A program made the position numbers and the translations under genes. The notes under the pieces were generated by a model. The model worked only from the letters and a program-made list of their open reading frames with translations, did no database searches and had not been told where the DNA came from. Below, piece by piece: positions 49,808 through 59,088 of a stretch of DNA of 64,000 bases; the first letter of the stretch is position 1; every line of letters starts with the position of its first letter. Location of the stretch: NCBI RefSeq assembly GCF_028715765.1, contig NZ_JAQURE010000003.1, positions 1 to 64,000 of the forward strand, in the 5' to 3' direction. Source of the DNA: Rhodoferax sp. (lineage in GTDB: Bacteria > Pseudomonadota > Gammaproteobacteria > Burkholderiales > Burkholderiaceae_C).

Positions 49808-51171
49808 TGTGCCGTCCAGCTGCCATGCAGGATGCGAAAGTACGCCAGCGGCGAGTCGCCGTCGGTGAGGATCAGCGGCAGGTAGGTGAGCTTGGCGGGC
49901 GTGCTGCCGCCTTCGATCAAGCGGAACAGCGCGACCTGATCGACGAACCACGGCTCGGGGTGCTGGCCCAGCAGGCTGAGAATGGTGGCTGAGAGGCGCT
50001 GGCAGAACGTGATGGCCGCCTCGGTGGGCTGGAACACCAGGGCCGTGGCCGGGTAGCGGTCCCAAGCATCGCGCACGGTACCAAAGCGGGTATAACCAAT
50101 GTCGCCATCGTCCATGGCGCTCACCAGTTGGGTCGGGTGCCGGAGCGGGTCAACATCGATGTCGGTGACCAGCATCGGGCGGTTGTACTTCTGAAGCAGT
50201 TCATGCAGAAACAAAAAGCGTTCGCTGGCGAAGAAGGCCTTGCGCTGATTAGGCGTGGCGCCTTGCAGGTTTGCCTCTCGCTGGGTGAAGTGCAGAGAGA
50301 GCCGGGGACTGACGCCGGCCATGGCCTGCAGGACGTCCATCGGCAGTGGGGTACCGGCCTCGACGATGCCATGCACATGCAGATGGATGCGAGGGCTGTC
50401 TGGCGACGCGTTCAACAACGTGGCAATGCCCTGAGCCAGGCGCAGGCCGTAGCGCTGGATGTACACCGGATCAGCCGCTACCAGCCAGACGAGCTCGGCG
50501 CCTCGGGCATCAAGCCCGGTGAAGACGTCGCCAGGGGCTTGGGCGGCGTCAGGTACCGGCAGGGCAAACAACTGTTCCAGGGCGTAGGGGTAGCGACTGC
50601 GCAGGCTGGCGAGCAAGTCCCTGGCCCGGGCGTGCTGGTAGATCATCAGCCACAGGTCGATCAAGCGGAACTTGAGAAAGGGGTTGTCGGGACAGGTACT
50701 GAGGCCTTCGAGGTAGGCCGATTCCGCTTCGCCGTAGCGATGCAGTTGGCGCAGCGCATTGCCCCGAACGATGAAAGGCACGGGATTGTGCGCATGGGCA
50801 AGGTCCGCCCCGTACAGCGTGGCGAGGTGGCTCAGGTGCTGCTCGGGCGTGAAGGCTGAGAAGCGGCTGTGGATGCCCGCGTAGCGCGCGCAGTTCCAGA
50901 GGTTTGAAAAGTCGTGCGGTTGTTGTCTGCCACTGGCCCACAAGCGCACGCCCGCTTGCACCGCCCAGACGGGCTCGACTTCGACGCAGACGGACATCAG
51001 CTGTTCCAGTAGCATCTGAGTGCTTGATGGAAGCTGCGTCGATGCATATCCCGTCAGGGGGGCGTTCAGTTCCGCCACTACCTGGCTTAGTCGGAAAAAC
51101 AGCTCTTCAGGTCGATTGGGCAGGTCGCGGTAACGCTGTACTTCTGTAATCAGGGTTTCCAGGTCGTTCAT
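49804..51171 (-). CDS. TPR / glycosyltransferase-like protein
   Basis: In this 455-aa protein residues 110-185 hold TPR-like helices (VRGNALRQLHRYGEAESAYL). The C-terminal half (from about 210) looks like a nucleotide-sugar transferase: ELVWLVAADPVYIQRYGLRL, FLHELLQKYNRPMLVTDIDV with a DxD-type DIDVD metal site, and WFVDQVALFRLIE. It may glycosylate the nearby surface protein. ATG 51171 is preferred to TTG 51177; the ribosome site is weak. Confidence 0.65.
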   Translation of the reverse strand: MNDLETLITEVQRYRDLPNRPEELFFRLSQVVAELNAPLTGYASTQLPSSTQMLLEQLMSVCVEVEPVWAVQAGVRLWASGRQQPHDFSNLWNCARYAGIHSRFSAFTPEQHLSHLATLYGADLAHAHNPVPFIVRGNALRQLHRYGEAESAYLEGLSTCPDNPFLKFRLIDLWLMIYQHARARDLLASLRSRYPYALEQLFALPVPDAAQAPGDVFTGLDARGAELVWLVAADPVYIQRYGLRLAQGIATLLNASPDSPRIHLHVHGIVEAGTPLPMDVLQAMAGVSPRLSLHFTQREANLQGATPNQRKAFFASERFLFLHELLQKYNRPMLVTDIDVDPLRHPTQLVSAMDDGDIGYTRFGTVRDAWDRYPATALVFQPTEAAITFCQRLSATILSLLGQHPEPWFVDQVALFRLIEGGSTPAKLTYLPLILTDGDSPLAYFRILHGSWTAQ

Positions 51172-51303
51172 TAGCAAGGGAAAGGCTCACGAAAGCAGCT
51201 ATTCAAGAAAAAACCTGCCCCTCGTGAGCAAGACAGCCGATCGAATCAGTTTCGATGGCGGCGAGCTCTTGCAGCTCTGCCTGCAGAACCAGAAGCATCT
51301 TTC

Positions 51304-53100
51304 TCACGCTGGCAGCGAAGGTCGTACATAGTAATATTTATCAAAAGCCTCAACCACTGCATCAGGCAACAAGTGACGACAATCTATATGCCATCGACCG
51401 CTTGCTCTACCATCACCCCTATCCGTTAGTGCATACACATCAAGGAATCCCAGACCGGAAGATAATGAAAACTCCTTCAGGATTAGGTTGAACGACTTGA
51501 TGAGATGGATCAGTAATCTCTGCTCATCTGCAGTCATTGAATTCATATCGATGTTGCTAGCAGGCACACCACAAATGATGACAAAAAGGTTATTAAGGTG
51601 AGCAGTCGATATTACAAACCTTACGTATGCGCGAACTGTTTCTTCAATTAATGACTCCAAAGACTTCTCATTTTTTTTCTTCCAAGCCTTAATAATTCCC
51701 TCATCAGGGCGGCAGTCAATTTCGCCTATGGTGAGGAGAACTATTGATGACATAGGCAACCGCCTCATTACTGCCTCAAATTTTTTCTTATATCGATTTG
51801 CGAACTCGTTACCAAGGTGCCATTGTTTGCAACCTGGTATCCACTCGGCTAAGCACTGCATTTTCTCTTGCCGGCAGTTAACTACAGCACCGTGAGCTGA
51901 GAGCGCATGACTTTCACCTACCACGTAAAGTATTCTATTTTCCCGGTTAAGATCATACGATGCTCCCCTTCGCTGACCGGTCGATAGCAACTTATCCAAA
52001 TATTCCCTATAGATACGAGCATTTTTATGCTCGATGCCGAGTTGACCTATAATTAACTGAGACGCATTAATATTGCATCTGCACCGATCATCATCTCCAT
52101 TTATATAGTCAAGTACCGCTAAATTTACCGCAGCAACCAATCCACTTTTTTCTGGCTCTGTGTTCATCGCGTTTTGATAAGCTACAGATGCTTGGTTTAG
52201 ATTATCCAAATCAAGAAGCGTGTGCCCAAGATACAAGTAGGCTCTGCCCAATCTCTTATTAATCTCAAGAGCCCTCCTGTAAGCGATTACTGCATCGTGC
52301 AATCGGCCGAGCGCTCTATACGCGTTGCCAAGATTCATGCATGCTTCTGCATAGTCGTGCTTGATCTCCAATGCTCGTCTATAGCAAGCAACTGCATCAT
52401 CTAGGCGCCCTAATTCTTGCAAGGCGTTACCTAAATTATTATGCGCCTCAGGAAAATTAGGGTTTATTTCTAGCGCCCGAACTCCACTTCTGAATGCCTC
52501 GTCAGGACGTGCAAGCTCCGTAAGCGTAATACACAAATTGCTATGCGCTTCGGCATATTCAGGATTGATCCTCAGTGCTTGGTGATAACACTCAACAGCA
52601 GCATCATATTGCCCGATCTCATGCTGGGCGTTACCAAGATTATTGAATGCCTGATAATAATTAGGTCTAAGACTCAAGGCGCGATGATAGCTCACGATTG
52701 CATCGTCGAAATATCCGAGTCCTTTATACACAACGCCTAGGTTGTTGTGCACTTCAGCATCGTCTGGTAAAAGATCTGCAGCGGTTTTCATAGGTGAGAG
52801 CGCATCTGCTTCTCGCCCCATCTGGCTATATGCCGCCCCAAGGGCTTTCCAACCAATACCAAACGTTGGAAAGCAGTCAATCATCATCTGGGCAATTGAA
52901 GCTGCCTGTTCATATTGCCTCTCTTTGAATAGGGCAACCAACTTTTCTATATCAATGTGACTAGGTGTTGCTTCAGGTGCTGCTTGCTCCTTTAATCGTT
53001 GGGGGAGCTGTTGGGCTATTTCCTTCTTGCTATCCATGCAACATTTCTTATATTTTTTGCCACTACCGCAAGAACATAGTGCGTTTCTACTTGCTTTCAT
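51304..53100 (-). CDS. SEC-C / TPR protein with SGNH-like C-terminal domain
   Basis: This 598-aa protein starts at ATG 53100; further upstream the frame enters a terminator. Residues 9-21 are a SEC-C zinc motif (CSCGSGKKYKKCC). Residues 60-330 contain about eight TPR units (AHNNLGNALQELGRLDDAVA). From about residue 395, RILYVVGESHALSAHGAVV looks like an SGNH/GSCFA hydrolase start. The gene is visibly AT-richer than its neighbours, which suggests separate acquisition. O-GlcNAc-transferase-like TPRs next to an S-layer gene hint at surface protein modification. Confidence 0.65.
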   Translation of the reverse strand: MKASRNALCSCGSGKKYKKCCMDSKKEIAQQLPQRLKEQAAPEATPSHIDIEKLVALFKERQYEQAASIAQMMIDCFPTFGIGWKALGAAYSQMGREADALSPMKTAADLLPDDAEVHNNLGVVYKGLGYFDDAIVSYHRALSLRPNYYQAFNNLGNAQHEIGQYDAAVECYHQALRINPEYAEAHSNLCITLTELARPDEAFRSGVRALEINPNFPEAHNNLGNALQELGRLDDAVACYRRALEIKHDYAEACMNLGNAYRALGRLHDAVIAYRRALEINKRLGRAYLYLGHTLLDLDNLNQASVAYQNAMNTEPEKSGLVAAVNLAVLDYINGDDDRCRCNINASQLIIGQLGIEHKNARIYREYLDKLLSTGQRRGASYDLNRENRILYVVGESHALSAHGAVVNCRQEKMQCLAEWIPGCKQWHLGNEFANRYKKKFEAVMRRLPMSSIVLLTIGEIDCRPDEGIIKAWKKKNEKSLESLIEETVRAYVRFVISTAHLNNLFVIICGVPASNIDMNSMTADEQRLLIHLIKSFNLILKEFSLSSGLGFLDVYALTDRGDGRASGRWHIDCRHLLPDAVVEAFDKYYYVRPSLPA

Positions 53101-53154
53101 AGTGTTAGCTTGCTCTCCCGTCGTCTCGCTTCGACACTCTCGGCATTGATTCTC

Positions 53155-53188
53155 AAAAAAAAACCGCCTCATTGTCTGAGGCGGTTTT
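53155..53188 (-). terminator. Strong terminator of the S-layer-like gene
   Basis: On the minus strand a 12-bp stem (AAAACCGCCTCA / TGAGGCGGTTTT, loop of five, 53160-53188) is followed by T residues to 53155. It sits 47 bp beyond the stop of the 1062-aa gene. The flanking A/T runs make it usable in both directions. Confidence 0.88.
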
Positions 53189-53234
53189 AAAGCTAATACA
53201 CCCTCAATTTTTTGAGGATGTACTCCGCGTTTAT

Positions 53235-56200
53235 TTAGCCGATGGCGACCAGGTTAACCGTAACAGCGCTTGCGCCGATTGCAGTAACACCGGTAACGCC
53301 GACCAGCTCGATCACGGAGTCGCTTGCACCCTGGTTGAACACGATGGTGGCATCAGCCGTACCGTCGCTGTTGCTGTCGAAAGCGAAAGCAACCGTGTCA
53401 CCAGCGGTGCTGATGTTGGTCGCAACGTAGGACAGAACATCAGCCAGGTTGGCTTCATTGACAGTCAGGGCAGTCGTGAAGCTGTCGATGTCATCAAACG
53501 TGATGATACCGCTGGCGATGGCGTGCGACTTGATGGTGCCGCTGTCGGTACCGTTGGTGCCAGCAGTGTTAGCTGCAACGTTCGCGGTGTCGAAGTCGAG
53601 AACGTCGGAGCGGTCAGTGCCATCAGCCTTCAGGAAGCCAGTGATCTTGTCACGAGCAGCAGCAGTGGAGTCACCATCAACAACCTTGAAGCTGATCAAC
53701 GCAGTAGCGGTCGTGTCGTTGGTGTGCGACACAGTGATCGTGTCAGCGCCAGTACCACCGTTGACCACGATGTTGCCCGAGGTGGTTGCCAGCAGGTTAC
53801 CAATCGTCAGGCTGATCTTGTCGGCACCAGCGCCGCTTCCAACCGTGATGTTAGAAGCCGCACCAGCAGCACCAACCCAAGAGCTAGCAGTCAGCGACAC
53901 ATCATCAGCACCGCTACCAGTGTTGATGGAGAGGTCTTCGCTGGTTGCGTTACCAAGACCAGCGGAAGTTGCCACAACCTTGGCTGCACCAGTGAAGGAG
54001 GCCAAGTCGATAGAGATCGTGGCTGCGTCAGCGACGGTACCGGTGGTCAGCGTGACACCCGAAGCCTTGAAGTTGTTATCAAAGAAACCGCCGGTCGTGA
54101 AGGTCAGAGCGGTGGTGTTTGCCAGAGTGACTTTTTCAACATTCGTGACGTACTGGAAGCGTGCGTCAGTAAACGTTGCATCAGCAGCTGCAAACGTCAG
54201 CGTGTCAGTACCTGCACCGCCGTCGATCTTCAGAGAAGCCTGGGCGTTGTTGACGTTGTTCAGGCCAGTCAAGCTAGTAGAGATGGCGTCGTCACCAGCA
54301 CCAGCGTTGTACGTGACATATTCACCAGCAACACCAGCCACAGCAGCCAGCGCGGTTTCGATGGTGTCACCGTTGGCAGTGGTAGTGATAGAGGAACCCT
54401 TGATCACTTCACCTTCCACGCGCATCGCAGCAGTGCCGGACAGCGTATTGGCAACAGTCACAGCCTTGCTGGTGCTATCCAGAATCAGATTGACAGCGTA
54501 AGCGCCAGCAAGGTTGATCGCGGTCAGGTCAGTTGCAGCAGCAAAGCTAACGATGTTGGCGGCAGCGTTGGTTTCGTCGACGTTACCAGAGGAGGAGGTG
54601 ACGTTCAGAGTTTCAAAACCGTTGACGGTTGCGCCAGCCAAGTCAGCGGAAGCGGTAGCCGTGGCGTTCTGCAGCGTCACAGACAGCACATCGGCGGTGC
54701 CGGTAGCAGTAGTCAGCGCCAGGGTAACCGCGGTGTGATCAACCTTGTTGGTCACAGCAGCGGCTTGCGTTGCGTTCAGGCCAGTGAAACCACCGTTGAT
54801 GCCGTTGGTGATGACCGAGGTCACGCCGGTGTAGCCATCAGCAGAGATGTTGCTGGTGGTGTTGTTTTGCAGCGTTTCGAAGCTGGTGTAAACAGCGCGC
54901 TTAGCGGCACTGTCCACATCCGTCGTCGCAGCCACAGCCAGCGTATCAGTACCGTCGCCGCCAGAGATTGCGCCAGCGGTCGTGGTGTTCACGGCTGCGG
55001 TAGTGACAACGTCGTTGCCAGCACCGAAGGTGGCCGTCTTCACGCCAGTGTTCAGGGTGATGGTGTCAACACCAGCGCCGCCCTTGTAGTCTTCGGTACC
55101 GGTACCCAGCGTGGCCTTCACGCCACCAGCGGTCAGACCAGAAGCGTTGATGGTCTTGATGGTGTTGTCGAGAGCGGCGGTGAGCTCAACCGTGGTCGCA
55201 GCGCCGGAGATGGTCACAGCACCGTCAGTACCCACTTGGTCGGTAGCCTGGGACAGGAGGTCACCCTTCAAGTTGGAGGCGGCGTTGATAGTGACGGAAG
55301 TCAGGGATGCCTGGGCCAGATCAACGGTGCCGATGGTATTGGCTGCGCCGGTGGAGTTGATTGTGGCAGACGTGGCAGTACCGGTAATGGTCACGCCGGC
55401 AGTCATCTTCGTGCCGTCAGCGATATTCAGGGTTACGGCGTCAGTCGTTGTGGCATAGCCAGCCACAACAGCACCACCAACAACGGTGCCGTTACCGATC
55501 ACGCCGAATGCGGCGCCAGTGCCAAGATTGGAGAAGGTAACGGAGTCGGTGGAACGATCAGCATTGAAAGAGGTTGCGCCAACGAAGTTGCTCGCGTTAA
55601 CCGTCAGAACCTCAGCAGTTGCATTGCCATCAACGTTACGGACATTGACAGTTTCGATGCCGCTAACCAGCGCGCCCGGCAGGGTCACAACTGCGTCGTC
55701 GGTCGCGGTGATATTGAGAACGTCGGTACCAGCGCCGCCAGCCAGAACGTCAGAGACGTTGAAGGTGCTGGTAGCAGCACCGTCGTAGGTGCCGGTGAAG
55801 GTGTCATTGCCCGTGCCGCCGGTCAGGTTGTCCGTACCAGTAGTGAGCGTGAAAGCCGAGCCAGTAGTGAGCGTGCCCAAGCCACTTACTGTAGTTGCCA
55901 CACCCGTGACAGCAGCTGCAGCAGTAGCTTGGCTGGTCACGCCTGACAAATATGTGCGACCTGCAGCAGCAGAAGCGCTGCCCACTTGCGAATAAGCCGC
56001 ATTGAGGGTTGGATCTGTCAGCGCATTGCTAAACGCGTCGATGGCAATCAGCTTGGACTGCGCGGGCAGTTTGTAAGCGTCAGGCACATTGGTGGCGCCC
56101 AGGTACGAAGCGAAGATAGTCCATGCAGCAGCTTCGCGCGAAACGCTGCCGTTGGCAATCAAATTGCCCCAGGCGGTTTGCTCAAACGCGCTAGCAGCAA

Positions 56201-56423
56201 AGCCAAACTGGTTCAAAAAGATTTTGTTAACAAGAGTCGACACACTGTCAGTGGCGGCAAACACACCTTCGGCCACAGCCACGTTGTAAAACGCGGTTTG
56301 CAATGCAGCCGATGGTTGGTCGCCTTGGGCGGTGGTCAGGGTGGCCGTGTTTGAGCGCCACTGTGTGTCAGCAGCACGCCCCATGTAGGCCAAAAATAGT
56401 TGGTCAGCAACAGCAATTGACAT
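53235..56423 (-). CDS. S-layer / RTX-type surface protein
   Basis: This 1062-aa protein starts at ATG 56423, with GGAG six bases upstream. There are no cysteines and almost no Trp; it is rich in Ala, Thr, Gly, Asp, Asn and Val. Residues 1-160 form a helical DUF4214-like N-terminal domain (ADQLFLAYMGRAADTQWRSN). RTX-like blocks occur at about 201-209 (TGGTGNDTF) and 226-236, with more degenerate ones further on (GGAGVDTITL, GGDGTDTL, GGAGTDTLTF, GGTGADTITV). There is no signal peptide, which fits type I secretion. It has its own promoter region and a strong terminator, hence high expression. Confidence 0.85.
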   Translation of the reverse strand: MSIAVADQLFLAYMGRAADTQWRSNTATLTTAQGDQPSAALQTAFYNVAVAEGVFAATDSVSTLVNKIFLNQFGFAASAFEQTAWGNLIANGSVSREAAAWTIFASYLGATNVPDAYKLPAQSKLIAIDAFSNALTDPTLNAAYSQVGSASAAAGRTYLSGVTSQATAAAAVTGVATTVSGLGTLTTGSAFTLTTGTDNLTGGTGNDTFTGTYDGAATSTFNVSDVLAGGAGTDVLNITATDDAVVTLPGALVSGIETVNVRNVDGNATAEVLTVNASNFVGATSFNADRSTDSVTFSNLGTGAAFGVIGNGTVVGGAVVAGYATTTDAVTLNIADGTKMTAGVTITGTATSATINSTGAANTIGTVDLAQASLTSVTINAASNLKGDLLSQATDQVGTDGAVTISGAATTVELTAALDNTIKTINASGLTAGGVKATLGTGTEDYKGGAGVDTITLNTGVKTATFGAGNDVVTTAAVNTTTAGAISGGDGTDTLAVAATTDVDSAAKRAVYTSFETLQNNTTSNISADGYTGVTSVITNGINGGFTGLNATQAAAVTNKVDHTAVTLALTTATGTADVLSVTLQNATATASADLAGATVNGFETLNVTSSSGNVDETNAAANIVSFAAATDLTAINLAGAYAVNLILDSTSKAVTVANTLSGTAAMRVEGEVIKGSSITTTANGDTIETALAAVAGVAGEYVTYNAGAGDDAISTSLTGLNNVNNAQASLKIDGGAGTDTLTFAAADATFTDARFQYVTNVEKVTLANTTALTFTTGGFFDNNFKASGVTLTTGTVADAATISIDLASFTGAAKVVATSAGLGNATSEDLSINTGSGADDVSLTASSWVGAAGAASNITVGSGAGADKISLTIGNLLATTSGNIVVNGGTGADTITVSHTNDTTATALISFKVVDGDSTAAARDKITGFLKADGTDRSDVLDFDTANVAANTAGTNGTDSGTIKSHAIASGIITFDDIDSFTTALTVNEANLADVLSYVATNISTAGDTVAFAFDSNSDGTADATIVFNQGASDSVIELVGVTGVTAIGASAVTVNLVAIG

Positions 56424-56568
56424 ATAAATCTCCAAAAAAGTAAAACAACTGAAACCAAATTTTCGACAACATTCGACGCGAATCAAACGCTGAAGACATT
56501 GAGAATGTTAGCAGAAAGTAAACTTTCTACGCACATGCTCATTGTTTACGATGTGTCTGCACCCAAGA

Positions 56569-56584
56569 TGTGATGTGCATCACA
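56569..56584. promoter_or_regulatory. Consensus CRP/Vfr-type site upstream of the S-layer gene
   Basis: TGTGATGTGCATCACA matches TGTGA-N6-TCACA exactly, and the arms extend to eight bases (GATGTGAT / ATCACATC, 56567-56586). It is 146 bp upstream of the S-layer ATG, inside the 183-bp gap after the glycosyltransferase gene. Confidence 0.6.
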
Positions 56585-56606
56585 TCGATGCATGCCGAGC
56601 CCGATG

Positions 56607-58025
56607 CTATAGGTGGCTTGCCAGTTTGGAGGCTGCACGCTGCCAATTGCATTTGGCAAGGATGTGGGCGCCATAGGCCAGCGATTCTGCTCGCAGGGTG
56701 GGGCTGTGGTGCATGCGCAACATCGCTTGGGCTATGCTTTCATCTGAACTTGGGTCAAATTGGCAGTTGGGAGGGGTGACCTCGGTCAAAGATGACGTGC
56801 CTGAGGCTAGGGCTGGCACACCAAAATGGTAGCTCTCTAGCACCGGCAGCCCCAAACCTTCATAGAGTGAGGGGAACACCGTAGCGAAGGCGTTGCTGTA
56901 GCAAGTGGCCAGTACCGCATCGCTGACATAGCCTGTGATGATGATGTCTACGCCGGGTTGCATTCGCAAGGTGTCTGCCAAAGACACCAGGTCTTTGCGC
57001 TGCGCAGGGCGCAGGTTGCAGGCAATCACTAAGGCTGGGCGGCCTTGCGCTGGTGCCAATTCAGCCAAGACGCTGGCAAAGGCGCGCACCAGGCCTTGCA
57101 CGTTTTTACGAAAGTCGTCCCCGCCTACATACAGCCAATAAGGTGCACGCAGCACAAAGCGCTCGCCTTGCTCATTGCAAATTTCAATGTTTTGTGGATC
57201 TGCTGGCCGGGTTGGCGCTGTGAGCCAGCGGGTTTCGTCAATGCCGCCGTAGATATTGGTGATGCTGCTGGGTGGTAAATTACCAATACGTATGATATCT
57301 TCGCGCGCACATTCGCTGATGGCAAACAGGTGATGCACTGCTGGCAGTAGACTGAGCTGGTAGGCGTAGCGCCGCGCCAGGTAGGGGTCTGCCAGGTATT
57401 GTTGCGGATATAACCAGGGGATGAGGTCGTAAACAATGGCGCTGAGGTGGGGACGAAAGCGAGCCAGTTCTGCCGGAAACAGCTCTTCTGCATCTTTGTG
57501 TAGCTCAAAAATGCAGCTTTGCAAGAAATGGCTGACATGCGGCAGGGCGCTGATTTCGGCTGCTCCGTACACTATGCGGCCATGCGCCTTGAGAGCGGCT
57601 ATGGCATCGGGCATGGGCTGAGTTGGGTCCACCAGATAGGCCATGTCGGCATCGACCAAATGCGTTGGCAGTGCCTGTGCCAGCGCTGTGGTGTAGCGGG
57701 GTATGCCGCGCTCGCGCATGCTGATTTGGGTGATGCGCATGTCCATCAAGACCAACCGGCGCATTGGGCTGGTGACAGGGCCGATGGTGCCTGCTGCAAG
57801 CTGTGGTTGACCCACACGCATGAGGTGCAGCGCCCCCTCAAGCTTAAGGAGTCTAAGCTCTAGCCCCGGATTGGGTTCGGTGACAGGAACCCGGCCTGCA
57901 TCAGCGCGGCGAGAGCGCCAGTTGTGCCAAGGTGCTAATACACGATGTACCACAAAGTGTTTGGCGCGTGGAAAAGGGTGAAACAACATGCTGGCCAGGC
58001 GTAGTCCCCAAGGTTTGCTGCTCAT
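56607..58025 (-). CDS. GT4-family glycosyltransferase
   Basis: This 472-aa protein starts at ATG 58025 after TGAGG. The second half has the GT-B signature: WLYVGGDDFRKNVQGLVRAF, ITGYVSDAVLATCYSNAFAT and FPSLYEGLGLPVLESYHFG (E-x7-E). It transfers sugars from nucleotide donors, likely in glycan assembly on the cytoplasmic face. The start overlaps the methyltransferase gene upstream. Its stop precedes the S-layer promoter region. Confidence 0.9.
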   Translation of the reverse strand: MSSKPWGLRLASMLFHPFPRAKHFVVHRVLAPWHNWRSRRADAGRVPVTEPNPGLELRLLKLEGALHLMRVGQPQLAAGTIGPVTSPMRRLVLMDMRITQISMRERGIPRYTTALAQALPTHLVDADMAYLVDPTQPMPDAIAALKAHGRIVYGAAEISALPHVSHFLQSCIFELHKDAEELFPAELARFRPHLSAIVYDLIPWLYPQQYLADPYLARRYAYQLSLLPAVHHLFAISECAREDIIRIGNLPPSSITNIYGGIDETRWLTAPTRPADPQNIEICNEQGERFVLRAPYWLYVGGDDFRKNVQGLVRAFASVLAELAPAQGRPALVIACNLRPAQRKDLVSLADTLRMQPGVDIIITGYVSDAVLATCYSNAFATVFPSLYEGLGLPVLESYHFGVPALASGTSSLTEVTPPNCQFDPSSDESIAQAMLRMHHSPTLRAESLAYGAHILAKCNWQRAASKLASHL

Positions 58026-58033
58026 GCTGAGCC

Positions 58034-59074
58034 TCAACGCGGTTTGTGTGCAAGCAAGCCGTAGTCTAGGGGGCCATCTATGCTGGGCAACACGTCAACG
58101 TCTACGGTGGCATGGTCGGGGCCGTCGGTGCGTAAATAAAAGCGGGCTGTGCGCACGGGGTCAAAACCCGCTTGCGCAACGTAAAAACGCAGCATGGCCG
58201 GTGGCAGTGGGCGAATGTGGGTGGGGTCGTACCAAAAGGTGCAGCCTCCCACCACCAGGTTTTCGGGGTTGGGGGTTTCGAGGATAAGCAAACCACCGGG
58301 CATGAGGGCGCGAAAGGCAGCCTCTATCAACACCATGATTTGATCAAAGGGCAGGTGCTCTACCAAATGGAAGGCGCTGACGACGGAGAGCGAACCTGAG
58401 TCCAGGTTGTTGAGGTGTGCCACTGCGTCTGCCAAGACCACTTCTAGGCCCTGAGCTCGTGCGGCATCGGCCATGTTGGGGTTGAGGTCTACGCCTAGCA
58501 CTGTGAAGTTGTTGCGTTTGAGCTCTAGCATCCATTCGCCGCGGCCGCAGCCGATGTCTAGCATGGGTTTTTGGCTGCCCAAGGCCATGATTTCACGCAC
58601 GTGGGGGATGTACCAGCGCACGCGCTCCTCTACTTTCCAACGTCCTCTGAAAGCATCTTCAAACTTTAGATAAATGTCGGGCGCAGTTAGGCGAGATGCC
58701 AGCGGTGCCAGCATGGTGTTGCCCTGTGCCGCAAGCAGGGCTTGGGTAGTGCGCTCTAGGGTGCGGCTGTTGGTGGCAAGCGTGGTTTTCCATTCGTTGC
58801 GCTGGCTGGTGATGGCGTGGCTGATTTCACCGCGAAAAGATTCAAACTGTCGATCAAATTGATCAGTCAAATTGGTGATGGCTTGCGAGGTGTTTTGTGC
58901 TGCTTGTGCTGTGTCCTGATGGGCACAGGTGGAAGCGTGTTGGACGGCTAGACCAAGCTCTGTGAGGCGCTGATTGAGTTCGGTTTCAATGCGTCCAATG
59001 GTGGCTAGCCGGTGCACCCACCGAAAAATTTTGCCCAAAAGCGGAAGCTGGTAAATGCCTTGATAGTTTTTCAT
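58034..59074 (-). CDS. Coiled-coil SAM-dependent methyltransferase
   Basis: In this 346-aa protein residues 28-118 form a coiled coil (ETELNQRLTELGLAVQHAS...). The SAM-binding motif is LDIGCGRGEW at 172-181, then VLGVDLNPNMADAARAQGLE and a VVSAFHLVEHLPFDQI motif. A coil plus class I methyltransferase is typical of polysaccharide chain-terminating enzymes such as WbdD-type caps, which act with Wzm/Wzt exporters. The fit with the exporter nearby is good. Confidence 0.85.
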   Translation of the reverse strand: MKNYQGIYQLPLLGKIFRWVHRLATIGRIETELNQRLTELGLAVQHASTCAHQDTAQAAQNTSQAITNLTDQFDRQFESFRGEISHAITSQRNEWKTTLATNSRTLERTTQALLAAQGNTMLAPLASRLTAPDIYLKFEDAFRGRWKVEERVRWYIPHVREIMALGSQKPMLDIGCGRGEWMLELKRNNFTVLGVDLNPNMADAARAQGLEVVLADAVAHLNNLDSGSLSVVSAFHLVEHLPFDQIMVLIEAAFRALMPGGLLILETPNPENLVVGGCTFWYDPTHIRPLPPAMLRFYVAQAGFDPVRTARFYLRTDGPDHATVDVDVLPSIDGPLDYGLLAHKPR

Positions 59075-59088
59075 GTTTGGGATCCAGC

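Noticed and set aside
51178-51303. Inverted GCTCACGA/TCGTGAGC pair considered as a terminator
   Set aside because: The loop is over 30 bases and no T run follows in either direction.
53172-55946. A 924-codon plus-strand open frame opposite the S-layer gene
   Set aside because: It is the mirror of the low-complexity Ala/Thr/Gly/Asp coding on the minus strand; it has no ribosome site or family-like text and starts in the terminator.
53235-56423. Repeated Gly/Asp-rich segments considered as a DNA repeat or CRISPR array
   Set aside because: The similarity is at protein level, with varied spacing and no spacer-repeat structure; no cas genes are near.
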